64,000 nucleotides of DNA, taken from Burkholderiaceae bacterium. GTDB taxonomy: Bacteria; Pseudomonadota; Gammaproteobacteria; Burkholderiales; Burkholderiaceae_C. The translations under genes were made by a program, and so were the position numbers. The stretch is from NCBI GenBank assembly GCA_023150375.1, contig JAKLLA010000008.1:115943-179942 (forward strand). Direction: 5' to 3'. Below the pieces are notes generated by a model, which ran no database searches, was not told the origin of the DNA, and was given only the letters and a program-made list of their open reading frames with translations. Below, piece after piece: positions 1 to 10,194 of this stretch (position 1 is its first letter; every line of letters starts with the position of its first letter).

Positions 1-75
1 TTCTCCATCGTCAAGCCCGGCGCGCTCAGGCGCGTGGTGATGGGCGAGGACGAGGGCACGCTGGTGCACGTCTGA
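1..75 (+). CDS. pyrH: UMP kinase, C-terminal end (partial)
   Basis: The first 24 codons, ended by TGA at 73-75, encode the tail of uridylate kinase. The residues GEDEGTLVHV match the conserved C-terminus of proteobacterial PyrH, which phosphorylates UMP to UDP. The start and catalytic core lie outside the window. The following gene is frr, and pyrH-frr is the standard order in this group, which supports the call. Only a short stretch is visible. Confidence 0.8.
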   Translation, partial: FSIVKPGALRRVVMGEDEGTLVHV

Positions 76-153
76 TCTGCGCCTCGGCCGCCCGCATCGA
101 GGCGGTGGCGCAGGCCCGGCCGCGCTGCCGCCGGCATCTCCAGGAGTCAAGCG

Positions 154-714
154 ATGAGCATTGCCGACATCAAGAAGAACGCCGAGGCCAAGATGGCCAA
201 GTCCGTCGAGGCCTTCAAGCACGAACTGACCAAGATCCGCACCGGCCGCGCCCACCCGGGCATCCTCGACCAGGTGCAGGTGGACTACTACGGCTCGGCC
301 GTGCCGATCAGCCAGGTGGCCAACGTCTCGCTGATCGATGCGCGCACGATCAGCGTGCAGCCCTGGGAAAAGGGCATGGGTGCCAAGATCGAGAAGGCCA
401 TCCGCGAATCGGACCTGGGCCTGAATCCCTCGTCGATGGGCGACCTGATCCGCGTGCCGATGCCCGCGCTGACCGAGGAGCGCCGCAAGGAGCTCACCAA
501 GGTCGTGCGCCATGCCGGCGAGGACGCCAAGGTGGCCGTGCGCAACCTGCGCCGCGATGCCAACGAGCAGGCCAAGAAGCTGCTCAAGGACAAGCAGATC
601 ACCGAGGACGAGGAGCGCCGCTCCATCGACGAGGTGCAGAAGCTGACCGATCGCGTCGTGGCCGAGATCGACAAGCTGGTGCACGGCAAGGAAGCCGAGA
701 TCCTCGCGGTCTGA
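154..714 (+). CDS. frr: Ribosome recycling factor
   Basis: Encodes a 186-residue protein, the usual length for RRF, which with EF-G splits the post-termination ribosome. The conserved RTGRA segment is at residues 29-33, and the basic RNLRRDAN segment lies in the long three-helix-bundle domain. The ATG at 154 follows an AGGAG ribosome binding site at about 141. It sits between pyrH and uppS, the usual order in Betaproteobacteria. Confidence 0.97.
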   Translation: MSIADIKKNAEAKMAKSVEAFKHELTKIRTGRAHPGILDQVQVDYYGSAVPISQVANVSLIDARTISVQPWEKGMGAKIEKAIRESDLGLNPSSMGDLIRVPMPALTEERRKELTKVVRHAGEDAKVAVRNLRRDANEQAKKLLKDKQITEDEERRSIDEVQKLTDRVVAEIDKLVHGKEAEILAV

Positions 715-763
715 GCCGTGCGTCGACGTGCTGCAATGGCTGCGCGGCCCCAGGCAGGAGGCG

Positions 764-1519
764 ATGGTGACTGAGCCCGGCCCGGCGGTGCCGCGCCATG
801 TGGCCATCGTGATGGACGGTAACGGGCGCTGGGCGAACAAGCGCCTGATGCCGCGCGTGGTCGGCCACAAGTTCGGTGTCGACGCGCTGGTGAACATCAT
901 TCATGCCTCGGCCGCTCGCGGCATCGAGTACCTCACCGTCTTCGCCTTCTCCTCCGAGAACTGGAAGCGGCCCCAGGACGAGGTCTCGGGGCTGATGAAT
1001 CTGGTGATGGTGGCGGTGTCGAAGTACCTTGCCCGCATGGCCGAGGACGGGGTGCGCATCCGCATCATCGGCGACCGCTCGCAGGTCAGCGAGAAGGTGC
1101 GGGCCGCCTGGGACCATGCCGAGACGCTGACGGCCGGCAACCGCCGCATCACCGTGTCGGTGGCCTTCAACTACGGCGGGCGCTGGGATGTGGTGCAGGC
1201 CTGTCGCCGCGCGATGGAGGCCGGGCTGAGCCCCGCCGAGCTCGACGAACAGGTGCTGTCGCGCTACATGTCGCTGTCCTATGCGCCGGACCCGGACCTG
1301 TTCATCCGCACCGGCGGCGAGGTGCGCATTTCCAACTTCCTGCTCTGGCAGACGGCCTACACCGAGCTGTACTTCACCGACTGCCTCTGGCCCGATTTCG
1401 ACGAGCGTGCCCTGGATGCGGCGCTGGCCGACTATGCCCGACGGGATCGCCGCTTCGGCCGGGTGAAGACCGACGTGGATGCCGGTGGCCAGCCGCGTGC
1501 CTTGCCCGTGGCCGACTGA
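764..1519 (+). CDS. uppS: Undecaprenyl diphosphate synthase (isoprenyl transferase)
   Basis: Cis-prenyltransferase of 251 residues that condenses isopentenyl diphosphate units onto farnesyl diphosphate to make the lipid carrier for peptidoglycan and O-antigen. The N-terminal motif HVAIVMDGNGRW carries the catalytic Asp (D18 with this start); FSSENWKRP and RTGGEVRISNFLLWQ are the other family signatures. The ATG at 764 is chosen because AGGAGG lies directly upstream (about 755-760); a GTG at 728 would add 12 residues without a ribosome binding site. It lies between frr and cdsA. Confidence 0.96.
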   Translation: MVTEPGPAVPRHVAIVMDGNGRWANKRLMPRVVGHKFGVDALVNIIHASAARGIEYLTVFAFSSENWKRPQDEVSGLMNLVMVAVSKYLARMAEDGVRIRIIGDRSQVSEKVRAAWDHAETLTAGNRRITVSVAFNYGGRWDVVQACRRAMEAGLSPAELDEQVLSRYMSLSYAPDPDLFIRTGGEVRISNFLLWQTAYTELYFTDCLWPDFDERALDAALADYARRDRRFGRVKTDVDAGGQPRALPVAD

Positions 1520-1541
1520 ACGCGCGACAGGCCTCTTGCTC

Positions 1542-2378
1542 ATGCTCAAGCAACGCATCATCACGGCGCTGCTGCTGATGGCAGTGCTGCTGCCGGCGTT
1601 GTTCGCGCCGGTGGCCTGGCCCTTCATGGCCCTGACGCTGGCGATGATCGCCGCGGCGGGCTGGGAGTGGGCGCGGCTGAACCATCTGCCCGGCGTGCCG
1701 GCCTGGGGCTACGGGGCTGTCGTGGCGGCCGGGGCAGCGCTGGCCTGGCTCACCGGCTGGGCTGGTGCGGCACCGGCCGGGCTCTGGGGTGTCGCGCTGC
1801 TGCTGTGGGTGCTCGGCGGAGCCTGGGTGCTGCGGCGCGGCGTGGCTGGCTGGCCGGCGCTGCCACGTGCACTGCGACTGGCCGTCGGGCTGCTGCTGCT
1901 CTGGCTGGCCTGGCTTGCGATCGCCGAGGCGCGCCAGCGCGGCCTGAACTTCCTGCTGTCGACCTTCGCCCTGGTCTGGGCGGCCGACATCGCGGCCTAT
2001 TTCGGCGGCCGGGCCTTCGGTCGGCGCAAGCTGGCGCCGGCGATCAGCCCGGGCAAGAGCTGGGCAGGTGTCTACAGCGGCATGCTCGGCGTGCTGCTGC
2101 TCGCGGCGGCCTGGATCGCCTTCGACCGTCAGGGGCTGGCCGATGGTCCCAGCCTGTACAGCCTGCTGTGGCAGCGCCAGGGCCTGGCCGGCCTGGTGGT
2201 GAGCTGCCTGTTCCTGGCGGCGCTGAGCGTGGTGGGTGATCTCTTCGAGTCGCTGGTCAAGCGCAGCGTCGGTGCCAAGGACAGCTCGGCCCTGCTGCCC
2301 GGCCACGGCGGCGTGCTCGATCGCATCGACGCCCTGCTGCCCGTGTGCCCTCTGGCCCTAGCCCTCTTGTCCGCATGA
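1542..2378 (+). CDS. cdsA: Phosphatidate cytidylyltransferase
   Basis: Polytopic membrane enzyme of 278 residues that makes CDP-diacylglycerol from phosphatidate and CTP, the entry to phospholipid synthesis. The C-terminal family signature is plain: [13 protein letters not shown] followed by [17 protein letters not shown]. The rest is a run of hydrophobic segments typical of CdsA. The stop overlaps the dxr start (ATGA, 2375-2378), so the two are probably translationally coupled. The ATG at 1542 opens on a short basic stretch (MLKQR) before the first membrane helix; an in-frame upstream extension inside uppS is unlikely. Confidence 0.95.
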   Translation: MLKQRIITALLLMAVLLPALFAPVAWPFMALTLAMIAAAGWEWARLNHLPGVPAWGYGAVVAAGAALAWLTGWAGAAPAGLWGVALLLWVLGGAWVLRRGVAGWPALPRALRLAVGLLLLWLAWLAIAEARQRGLNFLLSTFALVWAADIAAYFGGRAFGRRKLAPAISPGKSWAGVYSGMLGVLLLAAAWIAFDRQGLADGPSLYSLLWQRQGLAGLVVSCLFLAALSVVGDLFESLVKRSVGAKDSSALLPGHGGVLDRIDALLPVCPLALALLSA

Positions 2379-3607
2379 CTTCGACTGCCTTTCCTGCTTC
2401 TTCTGCGCCGCACGAGCCGGCACGACCGCAGCGCGTGTGCGTGCTCGGTGCCACCGGCTCGATCGGCAGCAGCACGCTGGACGTGATCGCGCGGCACCCG
2501 CAGCGCTTCGAGGTGTTCGCGCTGAGCGCCCACAGCCGGGCCGACGAACTCGAGCGCCTGTGCCTGCAGTGGCAGCCACGCTTCGCGGTGCTGGGGGATG
2601 CGGCTGCGGCGCAGGATCTGGCGCAGCGCCTGGAAGCCGCGGGTTGCGCCACGCGGGTGCGGTCGGGCGCCGCCGCGCTCGAGGAGATCGCGGCCCATCC
2701 CGAGGTGGACAGCGTGATGGCCGCCATCGTCGGCGCCGCGGGCCTGGCGCCCTGCCTGGCTGCCGCGCGTGCCGGCAAGCGGCTGCTGCTGGCCAACAAG
2801 GAGGCGCTGGTGGTCGGCGGCGCGCTGTTCATGCGCGCGGTGCGCGAGGGCGGTGCCACCCTGCTGCCCATCGACAGCGAGCACTCGGCCATCTTCCAGT
2901 GCCTGCCCGAGGACCGCGGCACCTGGGCGCAGCGCATCGACCACATCGTGCTCACCGCCTCGGGCGGCCCCTTCCGCCAGCGCGATCCGGCCACGCTGGC
3001 GCAGGTGACCCCGGAGCAGGCCTGCGCCCATCCCAACTGGGTGATGGGCCGCAAGATCTCGGTGGATTCGGCGACGATGATGAACAAGGCGCTCGAGGTG
3101 ATCGAAGCACGCTGGCTCTTCGATCTCGCGCCGCGCGACGTGCGGGTGGTGATCCATCCGCAGAGCATCATCCACTCGATGGTGGTCTGTCGCGATGCCT
3201 CGGTGCTGGCCCAGCTGGGCACGCCGGACATGCGCGTGCCGATCGCTTACGGGCTGGCCTGGCCGCAGCGCATCGCCTCGGGCGCAGCGCAGCTGGACTT
3301 CCTGGGCCTGTCGAGCCTGACCTTCGAGCCGGCCGATGCCCGCCGCTTCCCCGGATTGCAGCTGGCCTGGCAGGCGCTGGAGTCACGCGAGGGCAGCACC
3401 GCGGTGCTCAATGCGGCCAACGAAGTGGCGGTGGCGGCCTTCCTGGACCGCCGGCTGCGTTTCGACCAGATCCACGCGGTCAATGCAGGCACGCTGGAGG
3501 CGCTGGCGGTGCCTGCCGAGGCGACCGCCTCGCTGGAGGGGCTGCTCTCGCTGGATGCCCAGGCGCGGCGGGTGGCCGAGGAACAGGTGCGCCGCTGCGC
3601 GGTCTGA
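2375..3607 (+). CDS. dxr: 1-deoxy-D-xylulose 5-phosphate reductoisomerase
   Basis: Encodes a 410-residue NADPH-dependent enzyme that converts DXP to MEP in the non-mevalonate isoprenoid pathway. The nucleotide-binding GATGSIG is at residues 25-31. [21 protein letters not shown] and [20 protein letters not shown] cover the metal and substrate site. The ATG at 2375 overlaps the cdsA stop; a GTG at 2345 is a less likely alternative. Its product feeds the isopentenyl diphosphate used by UppS in the same cluster. Confidence 0.97.
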   Translation: MTSTAFPASSAPHEPARPQRVCVLGATGSIGSSTLDVIARHPQRFEVFALSAHSRADELERLCLQWQPRFAVLGDAAAAQDLAQRLEAAGCATRVRSGAAALEEIAAHPEVDSVMAAIVGAAGLAPCLAAARAGKRLLLANKEALVVGGALFMRAVREGGATLLPIDSEHSAIFQCLPEDRGTWAQRIDHIVLTASGGPFRQRDPATLAQVTPEQACAHPNWVMGRKISVDSATMMNKALEVIEARWLFDLAPRDVRVVIHPQSIIHSMVVCRDASVLAQLGTPDMRVPIAYGLAWPQRIASGAAQLDFLGLSSLTFEPADARRFPGLQLAWQALESREGSTAVLNAANEVAVAAFLDRRLRFDQIHAVNAGTLEALAVPAEATASLEGLLSLDAQARRVAEEQVRRCAV

Positions 3608-3613
3608 GCCGAC

Positions 3614-4984
3614 ATGTCGAATTCCCTGCTCGGCTTCCTCGTCACCATCGCCGTCCTCATCGTCGTGCACGAATGGGGGCACTACCGGGTCGCGCGGGCC
3701 TGTGGTATCCAGGTGCTGCGCTTCTCGGTGGGCTTCGGTCGGCCGATCTGGCGGCGCCAGATCGGTGAGACCGAGTGGGTGATCTCGATGCTGCCGCTGG
3801 GCGGCTACGTGAAGATGCTCGACGAGCGCGAGGCGCCGGTGCCGCCGCATCTGCAGCACCGGGCCTTCAACCGCCGCCCGCTGTGGCAGCGCTCGGCCGT
3901 GGTCGCGGCCGGACCGCTGGCCAACCTGCTGCTGGCCGTGCTGCTCTATGCAGCCTCGCACTGGATCGGCACCGAGGAGCCGCGTGCGCTGCTCGGCACC
4001 CCGCTGGCCGGCAGCGTGGCCGAGCGCGCCGGGCTGCAGGCCGGCGACTGGGTGCGCAGCGCGCGCCGAGTCGGGCAGGCCGAGGAGGATTGGCAGCCCG
4101 TGGCCTCGATGCCCGACCTGCGCTGGCAGGTCACCCGGGCGGCGCTGGACGGCAGCGACCTGGAGTTCGAGGTCAGCAGCAGCAGCGGTGGCCGGCGTAC
4201 GCTGCGCCTGGAGCTGGCGGCCCTGGAGGCCCGCGATGCCGACGCGGCGCTGGCGCGGCGCATCGGGCTGGGTGCCGTCTTTGCCGAGCCGCAGCTGGGC
4301 GAGGTGCAGCCCGAAGGGCCGGCGGCCCGGGCGGGTCTGCAGCCCGGCGACCTGGTGCTGCGTGTCGACGCCCAGCCTGTGGCCGACGCTGCGGCGCTGC
4401 GGGCGCTGATCCGCGCCTCCGGGGTGCAGGGCACCCCGGCGCCGCAGAGCTGGGAGGTGCGGCGCGGCGACCGCCTGCTCACCCTGACCGTGCAGCCGCT
4501 GCGCATCGAGGAGCGCGGCGAGGCCTTCGGCCGCATCCAGGCCGCCATCGGTGCGCCGCCGCAGATGGACGAGGTGCGCTACGGCCTGGTCGACGGCCTG
4601 CAGCGCGGCTGGGACCGCACGGTCGAAGTGTCCCTGCTGACGCTGAAGATGTTCGGCCGCATGCTCACCGGCGAGGCCTCGCTGCGCAACATCAGCGGTC
4701 CGCTCACGATCGCCGACTACGCCGGCCAGTCCGTCGAGCTGGGGCTGGCCTACTACCTGGGTTTCCTGGCGGTGGTGAGCGTCAGCCTGGGTGTGCTCAA
4801 CCTGCTGCCGCTGCCGATGCTCGACGGGGGACACCTCCTGTATCATCTCTTCGAGGCGGTGACCCGCAGGCCGATCCCGGAGGTCTGGCTGGAGCGGCTG
4901 CAACGAGGCGGGCTGGCCATCATCCTGATGATGATGACGCTGGCCCTGTACAACGACGTGGCCCGCCTGCTGGGTCTGCACTGA
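3614..4984 (+). CDS. rseP: Site-2 intramembrane zinc metalloprotease RseP
   Basis: Inner-membrane protease of 456 residues, the normal RseP length. In the sigma-E envelope stress response this family cuts the anti-sigma factor within the membrane. The zinc motif HEWGH is at residues 19-23 in the first helix. PDZ-type sequence occupies the periplasmic middle region, and LPMLDGGH near the C-terminus is the second active-site segment. It sits between dxr and bamA, seven bases after the dxr stop, which is the conserved proteobacterial order. Confidence 0.96.
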   Translation: MSNSLLGFLVTIAVLIVVHEWGHYRVARACGIQVLRFSVGFGRPIWRRQIGETEWVISMLPLGGYVKMLDEREAPVPPHLQHRAFNRRPLWQRSAVVAAGPLANLLLAVLLYAASHWIGTEEPRALLGTPLAGSVAERAGLQAGDWVRSARRVGQAEEDWQPVASMPDLRWQVTRAALDGSDLEFEVSSSSGGRRTLRLELAALEARDADAALARRIGLGAVFAEPQLGEVQPEGPAARAGLQPGDLVLRVDAQPVADAAALRALIRASGVQGTPAPQSWEVRRGDRLLTLTVQPLRIEERGEAFGRIQAAIGAPPQMDEVRYGLVDGLQRGWDRTVEVSLLTLKMFGRMLTGEASLRNISGPLTIADYAGQSVELGLAYYLGFLAVVSVSLGVLNLLPLPMLDGGHLLYHLFEAVTRRPIPEVWLERLQRGGLAIILMMMTLALYNDVARLLGLH

Positions 4985-4988
4985 TCGC

Positions 4989-7319
4989 ATGCATTTCACC
5001 GGCCTGCTCCCCGTTCCCCCCGTCTGTGCCCTGTCCCGCGTGGGTCTGGCCGTCCTGGTCGCCTCGGCCGGCCTGACCGCGCTGCCTGCGCGCGCGGTCG
5101 AGCCGTTCCGGATCCAGGACATCCGGGTCGAAGGCCTGCAGCGCACCGAGGCGGGCACCGTGTTCGCCTCGCTGCCGTTCCGTGTCGGCGATCGCTACGA
5201 CGACGAAAAGGGCGCCGCGGCCCTGCGCGCACTGTTCGCCACCGGCCTGTTCAAGGATGTGCGCCTCGAGGTCGAGGGACAGGTGGTGGTGGTCGTCGTG
5301 CAGGAGCGCGCGATCATCGCCAGCGTCGACTTCACCGGCACGCAGGAGTTCGACCGCGACACGCTGATCAAGGCGCTCAAGGACGTCGGGGTCGGCGAGG
5401 GACAGCCCTTCGACCGCTCGCTGGCCGACCGCGCCGAGCAGGAACTCAAGCGCCAGTACCTCACGCGCAGCCTGTACGGTGCGGAGGTGGTCACCACCAT
5501 CACGCCGATCGAGCGCAACCGGGTCAATGTCACCTTCGCCGTCAGCGAGGGGGGCGTGGCGCGCATCGACGAGATCCGCATCGTCGGCAACCGGGCCTTC
5601 TCCGAGAGCACCCTGCTCGGCGAGATGGACCTGACCACCGGCGGGCTGATGACCTGGTACACCAAGAGCGACCGCTACTCACGCGCCAAGCTCAATGCCG
5701 ACCTCGAGACCCTGCGGGCCTTCTACCTGAACCGCGGCTACCTCGAGTTCAACGTCGAGTCGACCCAGGTGGCCATCTCGGCGGACAAGCAGCGCATCAC
5801 GGTCACGATCCAGATCGACGAGGGGCAGCGCTACCACGTCGCCGGTGTCAAGCTCGGCGGCGACTACCTCGGCAAGGACGAGGAGTTCAAGTCGCTGGTG
5901 ACCATCGAGCCTGGTGAGCCCTACCGGGCCGAGGCGGTGGCCAACACGCAGCGGGCCTTCACGGACCGCTTCGGTCTGTTCGGCTATGCCTTCGCGAGGG
6001 TCGAGGCGATTCCGCAGATCGACCGCAACACCGGCCGGGTGGTGGTGCTGCTCAATGCCGACCCCGGTCGACGCGTCTACGTGCGGCGCGTGAACGTGTC
6101 GGGCAACACCCGCACCCGCGACGAGGTGGTGCGCCGCGAGTTCCGCCAGTTCGAATCGGCCTGGTACGACGGCGAGCGCATCCGCCTGTCGCGCGACCGC
6201 GTCGACCGGCTGGGCTATTTCAGCCAGGTCGATGTCGAGACCAACGAGGTGCCCGGTGCGCTCGATCAGGTCGACCTGACCTTCTCCGTGCAGGAGAAGC
6301 CCACCGGCAGTCTGATGCTGGGCGCCAACTTCTCCAGCGCGGACCGGCTGTCGTTCTCGGCCTCGATCAAGCAGGACAACGTCTTCGGCTCGGGCAACTA
6401 CCTGGGCATCGAGCTGAACACCAGCAAGAGCAGCCGCACGATGGTGTTCTCCACCGTCGACCCGTACTTCACGAACGACGGGGTGTCGCGGGCCTTCGAC
6501 ATCTACTATCGCACCAGCAAGCCGCTGAACAGCCAGGGCGAGTCCTACGAGCTGGTCACGCCGGGCGTGGCGCTGCGCTTCGGCCTGCCGTACTCGGAGT
6601 ACGACACGGTGTTCGTCGGCATCGGTGCCGAGAGCACCCGCATCAAGTCGGCTTCTGCGCTGCCGGAGAACTACTTCCGCCTGCGCAGCACCTACGGCAA
6701 CAGCACCAGCTCGATTCCGCTCACGCTGGGCTGGCAGCGTGACGGTCGCGACAGTGCGCTGGTGCCCAATGCCGGCCGCTATCAGCGCGTCAACCTGGAG
6801 TGGGGCATTGCCGGCGATGCACGCTACCTGAAGACCAACTACCAGATCCAGCAGTACTTCGCGCTGACCAAGAAGTACACCCTGGGCCTGAATGCCGAGT
6901 TCGGCTACGGCAAGGGCCTGCTCGGGCGCGAGTACCCGATCTTCAAGAACTTCTACGGCGGTGGCCTGGGCACGGTGCGGGCGTTCGATCAGAACTCGCT
7001 CGGTCCGGTGGACGTCACCGGCGCCTACATCGGCGGCAACCGGCGCCTGAACCTGAACGCCGAGTTCTACGTGCCCTTCCCCGGGGTGGGCAACGATCGT
7101 ACGCTGCGCATCTTCGGCTACACCGACGCCGGCAACGTGTGGCGCGAAGGCGAGTCGATGCGCGATCGCCCCGAGAACCCCATCCGCGTGTCCGCCGGCA
7201 TCGGCCTGTCCTGGGTGTCGCCGGTGGGGCCGCTGAAGCTCAGCTGGGGTGTGCCGCTGCGCAAGGCCCGCACGGATACAATCCAGCGCTTCCAGTTCCA
7301 GATCGGTACGGCATTCTGA
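4989..7319 (+). CDS. bamA: Outer membrane protein assembly factor BamA
   Basis: Encodes a 776-residue outer-membrane insertase, the core of the BAM complex. A signal peptide ends after LPARA (about residue 36). Five POTRA domains follow, starting at FRIQDIRVEGLQRTEAGTVF, and then a 16-strand Omp85 barrel whose last residues (QIGTAF) end in phenylalanine as expected for an outer-membrane barrel. The gene lies between rseP and skp, so protease, insertase and chaperone for outer-membrane proteins are together. Confidence 0.97.
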   Translation: MHFTGLLPVPPVCALSRVGLAVLVASAGLTALPARAVEPFRIQDIRVEGLQRTEAGTVFASLPFRVGDRYDDEKGAAALRALFATGLFKDVRLEVEGQVVVVVVQERAIIASVDFTGTQEFDRDTLIKALKDVGVGEGQPFDRSLADRAEQELKRQYLTRSLYGAEVVTTITPIERNRVNVTFAVSEGGVARIDEIRIVGNRAFSESTLLGEMDLTTGGLMTWYTKSDRYSRAKLNADLETLRAFYLNRGYLEFNVESTQVAISADKQRITVTIQIDEGQRYHVAGVKLGGDYLGKDEEFKSLVTIEPGEPYRAEAVANTQRAFTDRFGLFGYAFARVEAIPQIDRNTGRVVVLLNADPGRRVYVRRVNVSGNTRTRDEVVRREFRQFESAWYDGERIRLSRDRVDRLGYFSQVDVETNEVPGALDQVDLTFSVQEKPTGSLMLGANFSSADRLSFSASIKQDNVFGSGNYLGIELNTSKSSRTMVFSTVDPYFTNDGVSRAFDIYYRTSKPLNSQGESYELVTPGVALRFGLPYSEYDTVFVGIGAESTRIKSASALPENYFRLRSTYGNSTSSIPLTLGWQRDGRDSALVPNAGRYQRVNLEWGIAGDARYLKTNYQIQQYFALTKKYTLGLNAEFGYGKGLLGREYPIFKNFYGGGLGTVRAFDQNSLGPVDVTGAYIGGNRRLNLNAEFYVPFPGVGNDRTLRIFGYTDAGNVWREGESMRDRPENPIRVSAGIGLSWVSPVGPLKLSWGVPLRKARTDTIQRFQFQIGTAF

Positions 7320-7321
7320 CC

Positions 7322-7858
7322 ATGACATTCCCTCTTCGCCCGCTGCTTCGTTCGACGGCGGCCGCCCTGGTGCTGGCCTGCGGCGTGGCCGCGGTGCCGG
7401 CGGTCGCTGCGCAGGAACTGAAGATCGGCTACGTCAACAGCGATCGTGTGCTGCGCGATGCCGCGCCGGCCAAGGCCGCCCAGGCCAAGCTGGAGGCCGA
7501 GTTCGGCAAGCGCGACAAGGACCTCAACGATGCCGCCCTGCGCCTGAAGGCCGCAGCCGAGCGCTTCGAGAAGGAGCAGCCCACGCTGGCCGAGTCCGAG
7601 CGCAGCCGCCGCCAGCGTGAGCTGGTCGAGCAGGAGCGCGACCTGCAGCGCAAGCGCCGCGAGTTCCAGGAGGACCTCACGCAGCGCAAGAACGAGGAGC
7701 TGTCGACTGTCGTCGAGCGCGCCAACCGCGTGATCAAGCAGATCTGGGAGCAGGAAAAGTACGACCTGATCCTGCAGGACGCGGTGTTCGCCAGTGCCCG
7801 CGTGGACATCACCGACAAGGTCATCCGCGCGCTGAATTCGGGCGGCGCGGCCAAGTGA
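7322..7858 (+). CDS. skp: Periplasmic chaperone Skp/OmpH
   Basis: Encodes a 178-residue exported protein with a signal peptide ending near AVAAQ, then [15 protein letters not shown], the conserved Skp start, and a long charged coiled-coil region that forms the tentacles of the trimer. Skp holds unfolded outer-membrane proteins in the periplasm and hands them to BamA, whose gene ends three bases upstream. The stop overlaps the lpxD GTG start (GTGA at 7855), implying coupling. Confidence 0.95.
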   Translation: MTFPLRPLLRSTAAALVLACGVAAVPAVAAQELKIGYVNSDRVLRDAAPAKAAQAKLEAEFGKRDKDLNDAALRLKAAAERFEKEQPTLAESERSRRQRELVEQERDLQRKRREFQEDLTQRKNEELSTVVERANRVIKQIWEQEKYDLILQDAVFASARVDITDKVIRALNSGGAAK

Positions 7859-8934
7859 CCGCGTCCGCGGCAGCCGCGCCGCAGCGCCGCGGCACGGAAC
7901 TGCCCGAGCCGGTGCGCGTGGCCGAACTGGCTGCGCTGCTCGGCGCCGAGCTGCAGGGCGATGGCCAGCAGCCGGTGCGCCGACTGGCTCCCCTGGCCTC
8001 GGCCGATGCCGAGTCGATCACCTTCGCCACCGGGCCGCGCTACGCGGCCCAGCTCGCGCAGAGCACCGCGGCCTGCGTGATCATTCCCCCGGCATTGCAG
8101 GAGGCCGCCTCCCACCGGCCGGCCCGCCTCGTCACGGCCGACCCCTACGCCTGCTACGCCCGTCTGACCCAGTGGTGGGCCGTGCAGCTGCGCCCCCGCG
8201 TGCAGGCCGGCGTGCATCCCAGTGCCAGCGTGGCCGAGGGGGTGCGGCTGGGCGAGGGCGTGTGCATCGGCGCCCAGGCCGTGGTCGAGGCCGGTGCGGT
8301 GATCGGCGCGGGCGCGCAGATCGGCCCGCTCTGCCATGTCGGCGCCGGCGTGGAGGTGGGCGAACACACCCGCCTGGCGCCTCAGGTGGTGCTGATGCCG
8401 GGCACCCGCGTCGGCGCGCGCTGCCTGCTGCACAGCGGCGTGGTGGTGGGAGCCGACGGCTTCGGCTTCGCGCCCGGCGCCGAGGGCTGGGTGAAGATCG
8501 AGCAGCTCGGCGGGGTATGGATCGGCGACGACGTGGAGATCGGTGCGAACACCTGCATCGACCGTGGCGCGCTGGACGACACCGTGATCGACAGCGGCGT
8601 GAAGCTCGACAACCTGATCCAGATCGCGCACAACGTGCAGATCGGCGCCCACACCGCGATGGCCGGCTGTGCCGCGGTAGCGGGCAGCACCCGCATCGGC
8701 AGCCGCTGCACCATCGGTGGTGCGGCCAACATCGTCGGCCACCTGACCATCGCCGACGGCGTGCACGTCTCGGCGGCCAGCCTGGTGATGAGTTCGCTCA
8801 CCCGGCCGGGCCACTACACCGGCGTGTATCCGCTGGAAGAGCATGCCGACTGGGAAAGGAACGCAGCCACGCTGCGTCGCCTGCACGGCCTGCGTGAGCG
8901 CCTGCGCAACCTCGAGAAGAAGACCCGCCCATGA
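7855..8934 (+). CDS. lpxD: UDP-3-O-(3-hydroxyacyl)glucosamine N-acyltransferase
   Basis: Encodes a 359-residue left-handed beta-helix acyltransferase that adds the N-linked acyl chain in lipid A synthesis. An N-terminal uridine-binding domain is followed by many hexapeptide repeats. The catalytic His is H259 in [13 protein letters not shown], and a C-terminal helix ends the protein. The GTG start overlaps the skp stop, and the gene's own stop overlaps the fabZ ATG. Skp, LpxD, FabZ and LpxA form the usual block. Confidence 0.96.
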   Translation: MTASAAAAPQRRGTELPEPVRVAELAALLGAELQGDGQQPVRRLAPLASADAESITFATGPRYAAQLAQSTAACVIIPPALQEAASHRPARLVTADPYACYARLTQWWAVQLRPRVQAGVHPSASVAEGVRLGEGVCIGAQAVVEAGAVIGAGAQIGPLCHVGAGVEVGEHTRLAPQVVLMPGTRVGARCLLHSGVVVGADGFGFAPGAEGWVKIEQLGGVWIGDDVEIGANTCIDRGALDDTVIDSGVKLDNLIQIAHNVQIGAHTAMAGCAAVAGSTRIGSRCTIGGAANIVGHLTIADGVHVSAASLVMSSLTRPGHYTGVYPLEEHADWERNAATLRRLHGLRERLRNLEKKTRP

Positions 8935-9380
8935 CGACTGCCTTGGACATCCACCAGGTGCTGAAGAAGCTGCCGCACCGCTATCCCTTCCTGCTGGTCG
9001 ACCGCGTGGTCGAGCTCGAGAAGGGCGTGCGCATCCTGGCGGTCAAGAACGTGACCATCAACGAGCCGCAGTTCACCGGCCATTTCCCGAACCGCCCGGT
9101 GATGCCTGGCGTGCTGATCCTCGAGGCCCTGGCCCAGGCGGCCGGCATCCTGTCCTTCGCCACCGAGGACACCGTGCTGGACGACAAGACGGTCTTCTAC
9201 TTCGCCGGCATCGACGGCGCGCGCTTCAAGCGGCCGGTGGAGCCGGGCGACCAGCTGATGCTCGAGGTCGCGATCGACCGGGTGCGTGCCGGCATCTACA
9301 AGTTCAACGCGCGCGCGCTGGTCGACGGCGAGCTGGTCTGCGAGGCCTCGCTGATGTGCACCAAGCGGCGCGTCGAGTAA
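8931..9380 (+). CDS. fabZ: 3-hydroxyacyl-ACP dehydratase FabZ
   Basis: Encodes a 149-residue hot-dog-fold dehydratase of type II fatty acid synthesis, acting on short and long 3-hydroxyacyl-ACPs. The catalytic pair is visible: H51 in [13 protein letters not shown] and E65 in [10 protein letters not shown]. It overlaps lpxD by ATGA. FabZ and the Lpx acyltransferases compete for the same 3-hydroxyacyl-ACP pool, which explains the linkage. Confidence 0.97.
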   Translation: MTTALDIHQVLKKLPHRYPFLLVDRVVELEKGVRILAVKNVTINEPQFTGHFPNRPVMPGVLILEALAQAAGILSFATEDTVLDDKTVFYFAGIDGARFKRPVEPGDQLMLEVAIDRVRAGIYKFNARALVDGELVCEASLMCTKRRVE

Positions 9381-9391
9381 GGCAGCCCGGC

Positions 9392-10180
9392 ATGGCGCAG
9401 ATCCATCCCACCGCGATCGTCGATCCGAAGGCCGAGCTGGCCGACAGCGTGTCGGTGGGCGCCTACACGATCATCGGCCCCGAGGTGCGCATCGGCGCCG
9501 GCACGGTGATCGGTGCGCACTGCGTGGTCGAAGGCCGCACCACGATCGGCTGCGACAACCGCTTCTTCCAGTTCTCCTCGATCGGCGCGATGCCGCAGGA
9601 CATGAGCCACGGCGGCGAGGTCACCGAGCTGGTGATCGGCGACCGCAACACCGTGCGCGAGTTCTGCACCTTCAACACGGGCACCTTCAAGGAGCAGGGC
9701 GTCACCCGCATCGGCAGCGACAACTGGATCATGGCCTACGTGCACCTGGCGCACGACGTCGTGCTGGGCAGCCATTGTGTGCTGGCCAACAATGCCACGC
9801 TGGCCGGCCATGTGCACGTGGGCGACTGGGCGGTGATCGGCGGCCTGACGGGGGTGCACCAGTTCTGCCACGTCGGCGCACATGCGATGGTCGGCTTCCA
9901 GGCCCATGTGGCGCAGGATGTGCCGCCCTTCATGACGGTGGACGGCCACCCGCTGGCCGCGCGGGCGGTGAACCTCACCGGCCTGAAGCGGCGTGGCTTT
10001 TCCGCCGAGCGCATCGCCGTGATCCGGCAGATGCACAAGCTGCTGTATCGCGCTTCGCTGACGCTGGAGCAGGCGGTCGAGCAGATCGGCGCCCTGCGGG
10101 GCCGCGATGCCGAGGCCGACGGGGATCTCGCGCTGATGCTCGACTTCCTGGCGCTGTCCCGGCGCGGCATCGTGCGCTGA
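9392..10180 (+). CDS. lpxA: UDP-N-acetylglucosamine O-acyltransferase
   Basis: Encodes a 262-residue trimeric hexapeptide-repeat enzyme for the first step of lipid A synthesis. It opens with [17 protein letters not shown], and the catalytic His is H121 in [10 protein letters not shown]. The C-terminal helical part [18 protein letters not shown] is characteristic. The ATG at 9392 lies 11 bases after fabZ. Confidence 0.97.
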   Translation: MAQIHPTAIVDPKAELADSVSVGAYTIIGPEVRIGAGTVIGAHCVVEGRTTIGCDNRFFQFSSIGAMPQDMSHGGEVTELVIGDRNTVREFCTFNTGTFKEQGVTRIGSDNWIMAYVHLAHDVVLGSHCVLANNATLAGHVHVGDWAVIGGLTGVHQFCHVGAHAMVGFQAHVAQDVPPFMTVDGHPLAARAVNLTGLKRRGFSAERIAVIRQMHKLLYRASLTLEQAVEQIGALRGRDAEADGDLALMLDFLALSRRGIVR

Positions 10181-10194
10181 CGGCCGCCTGGACG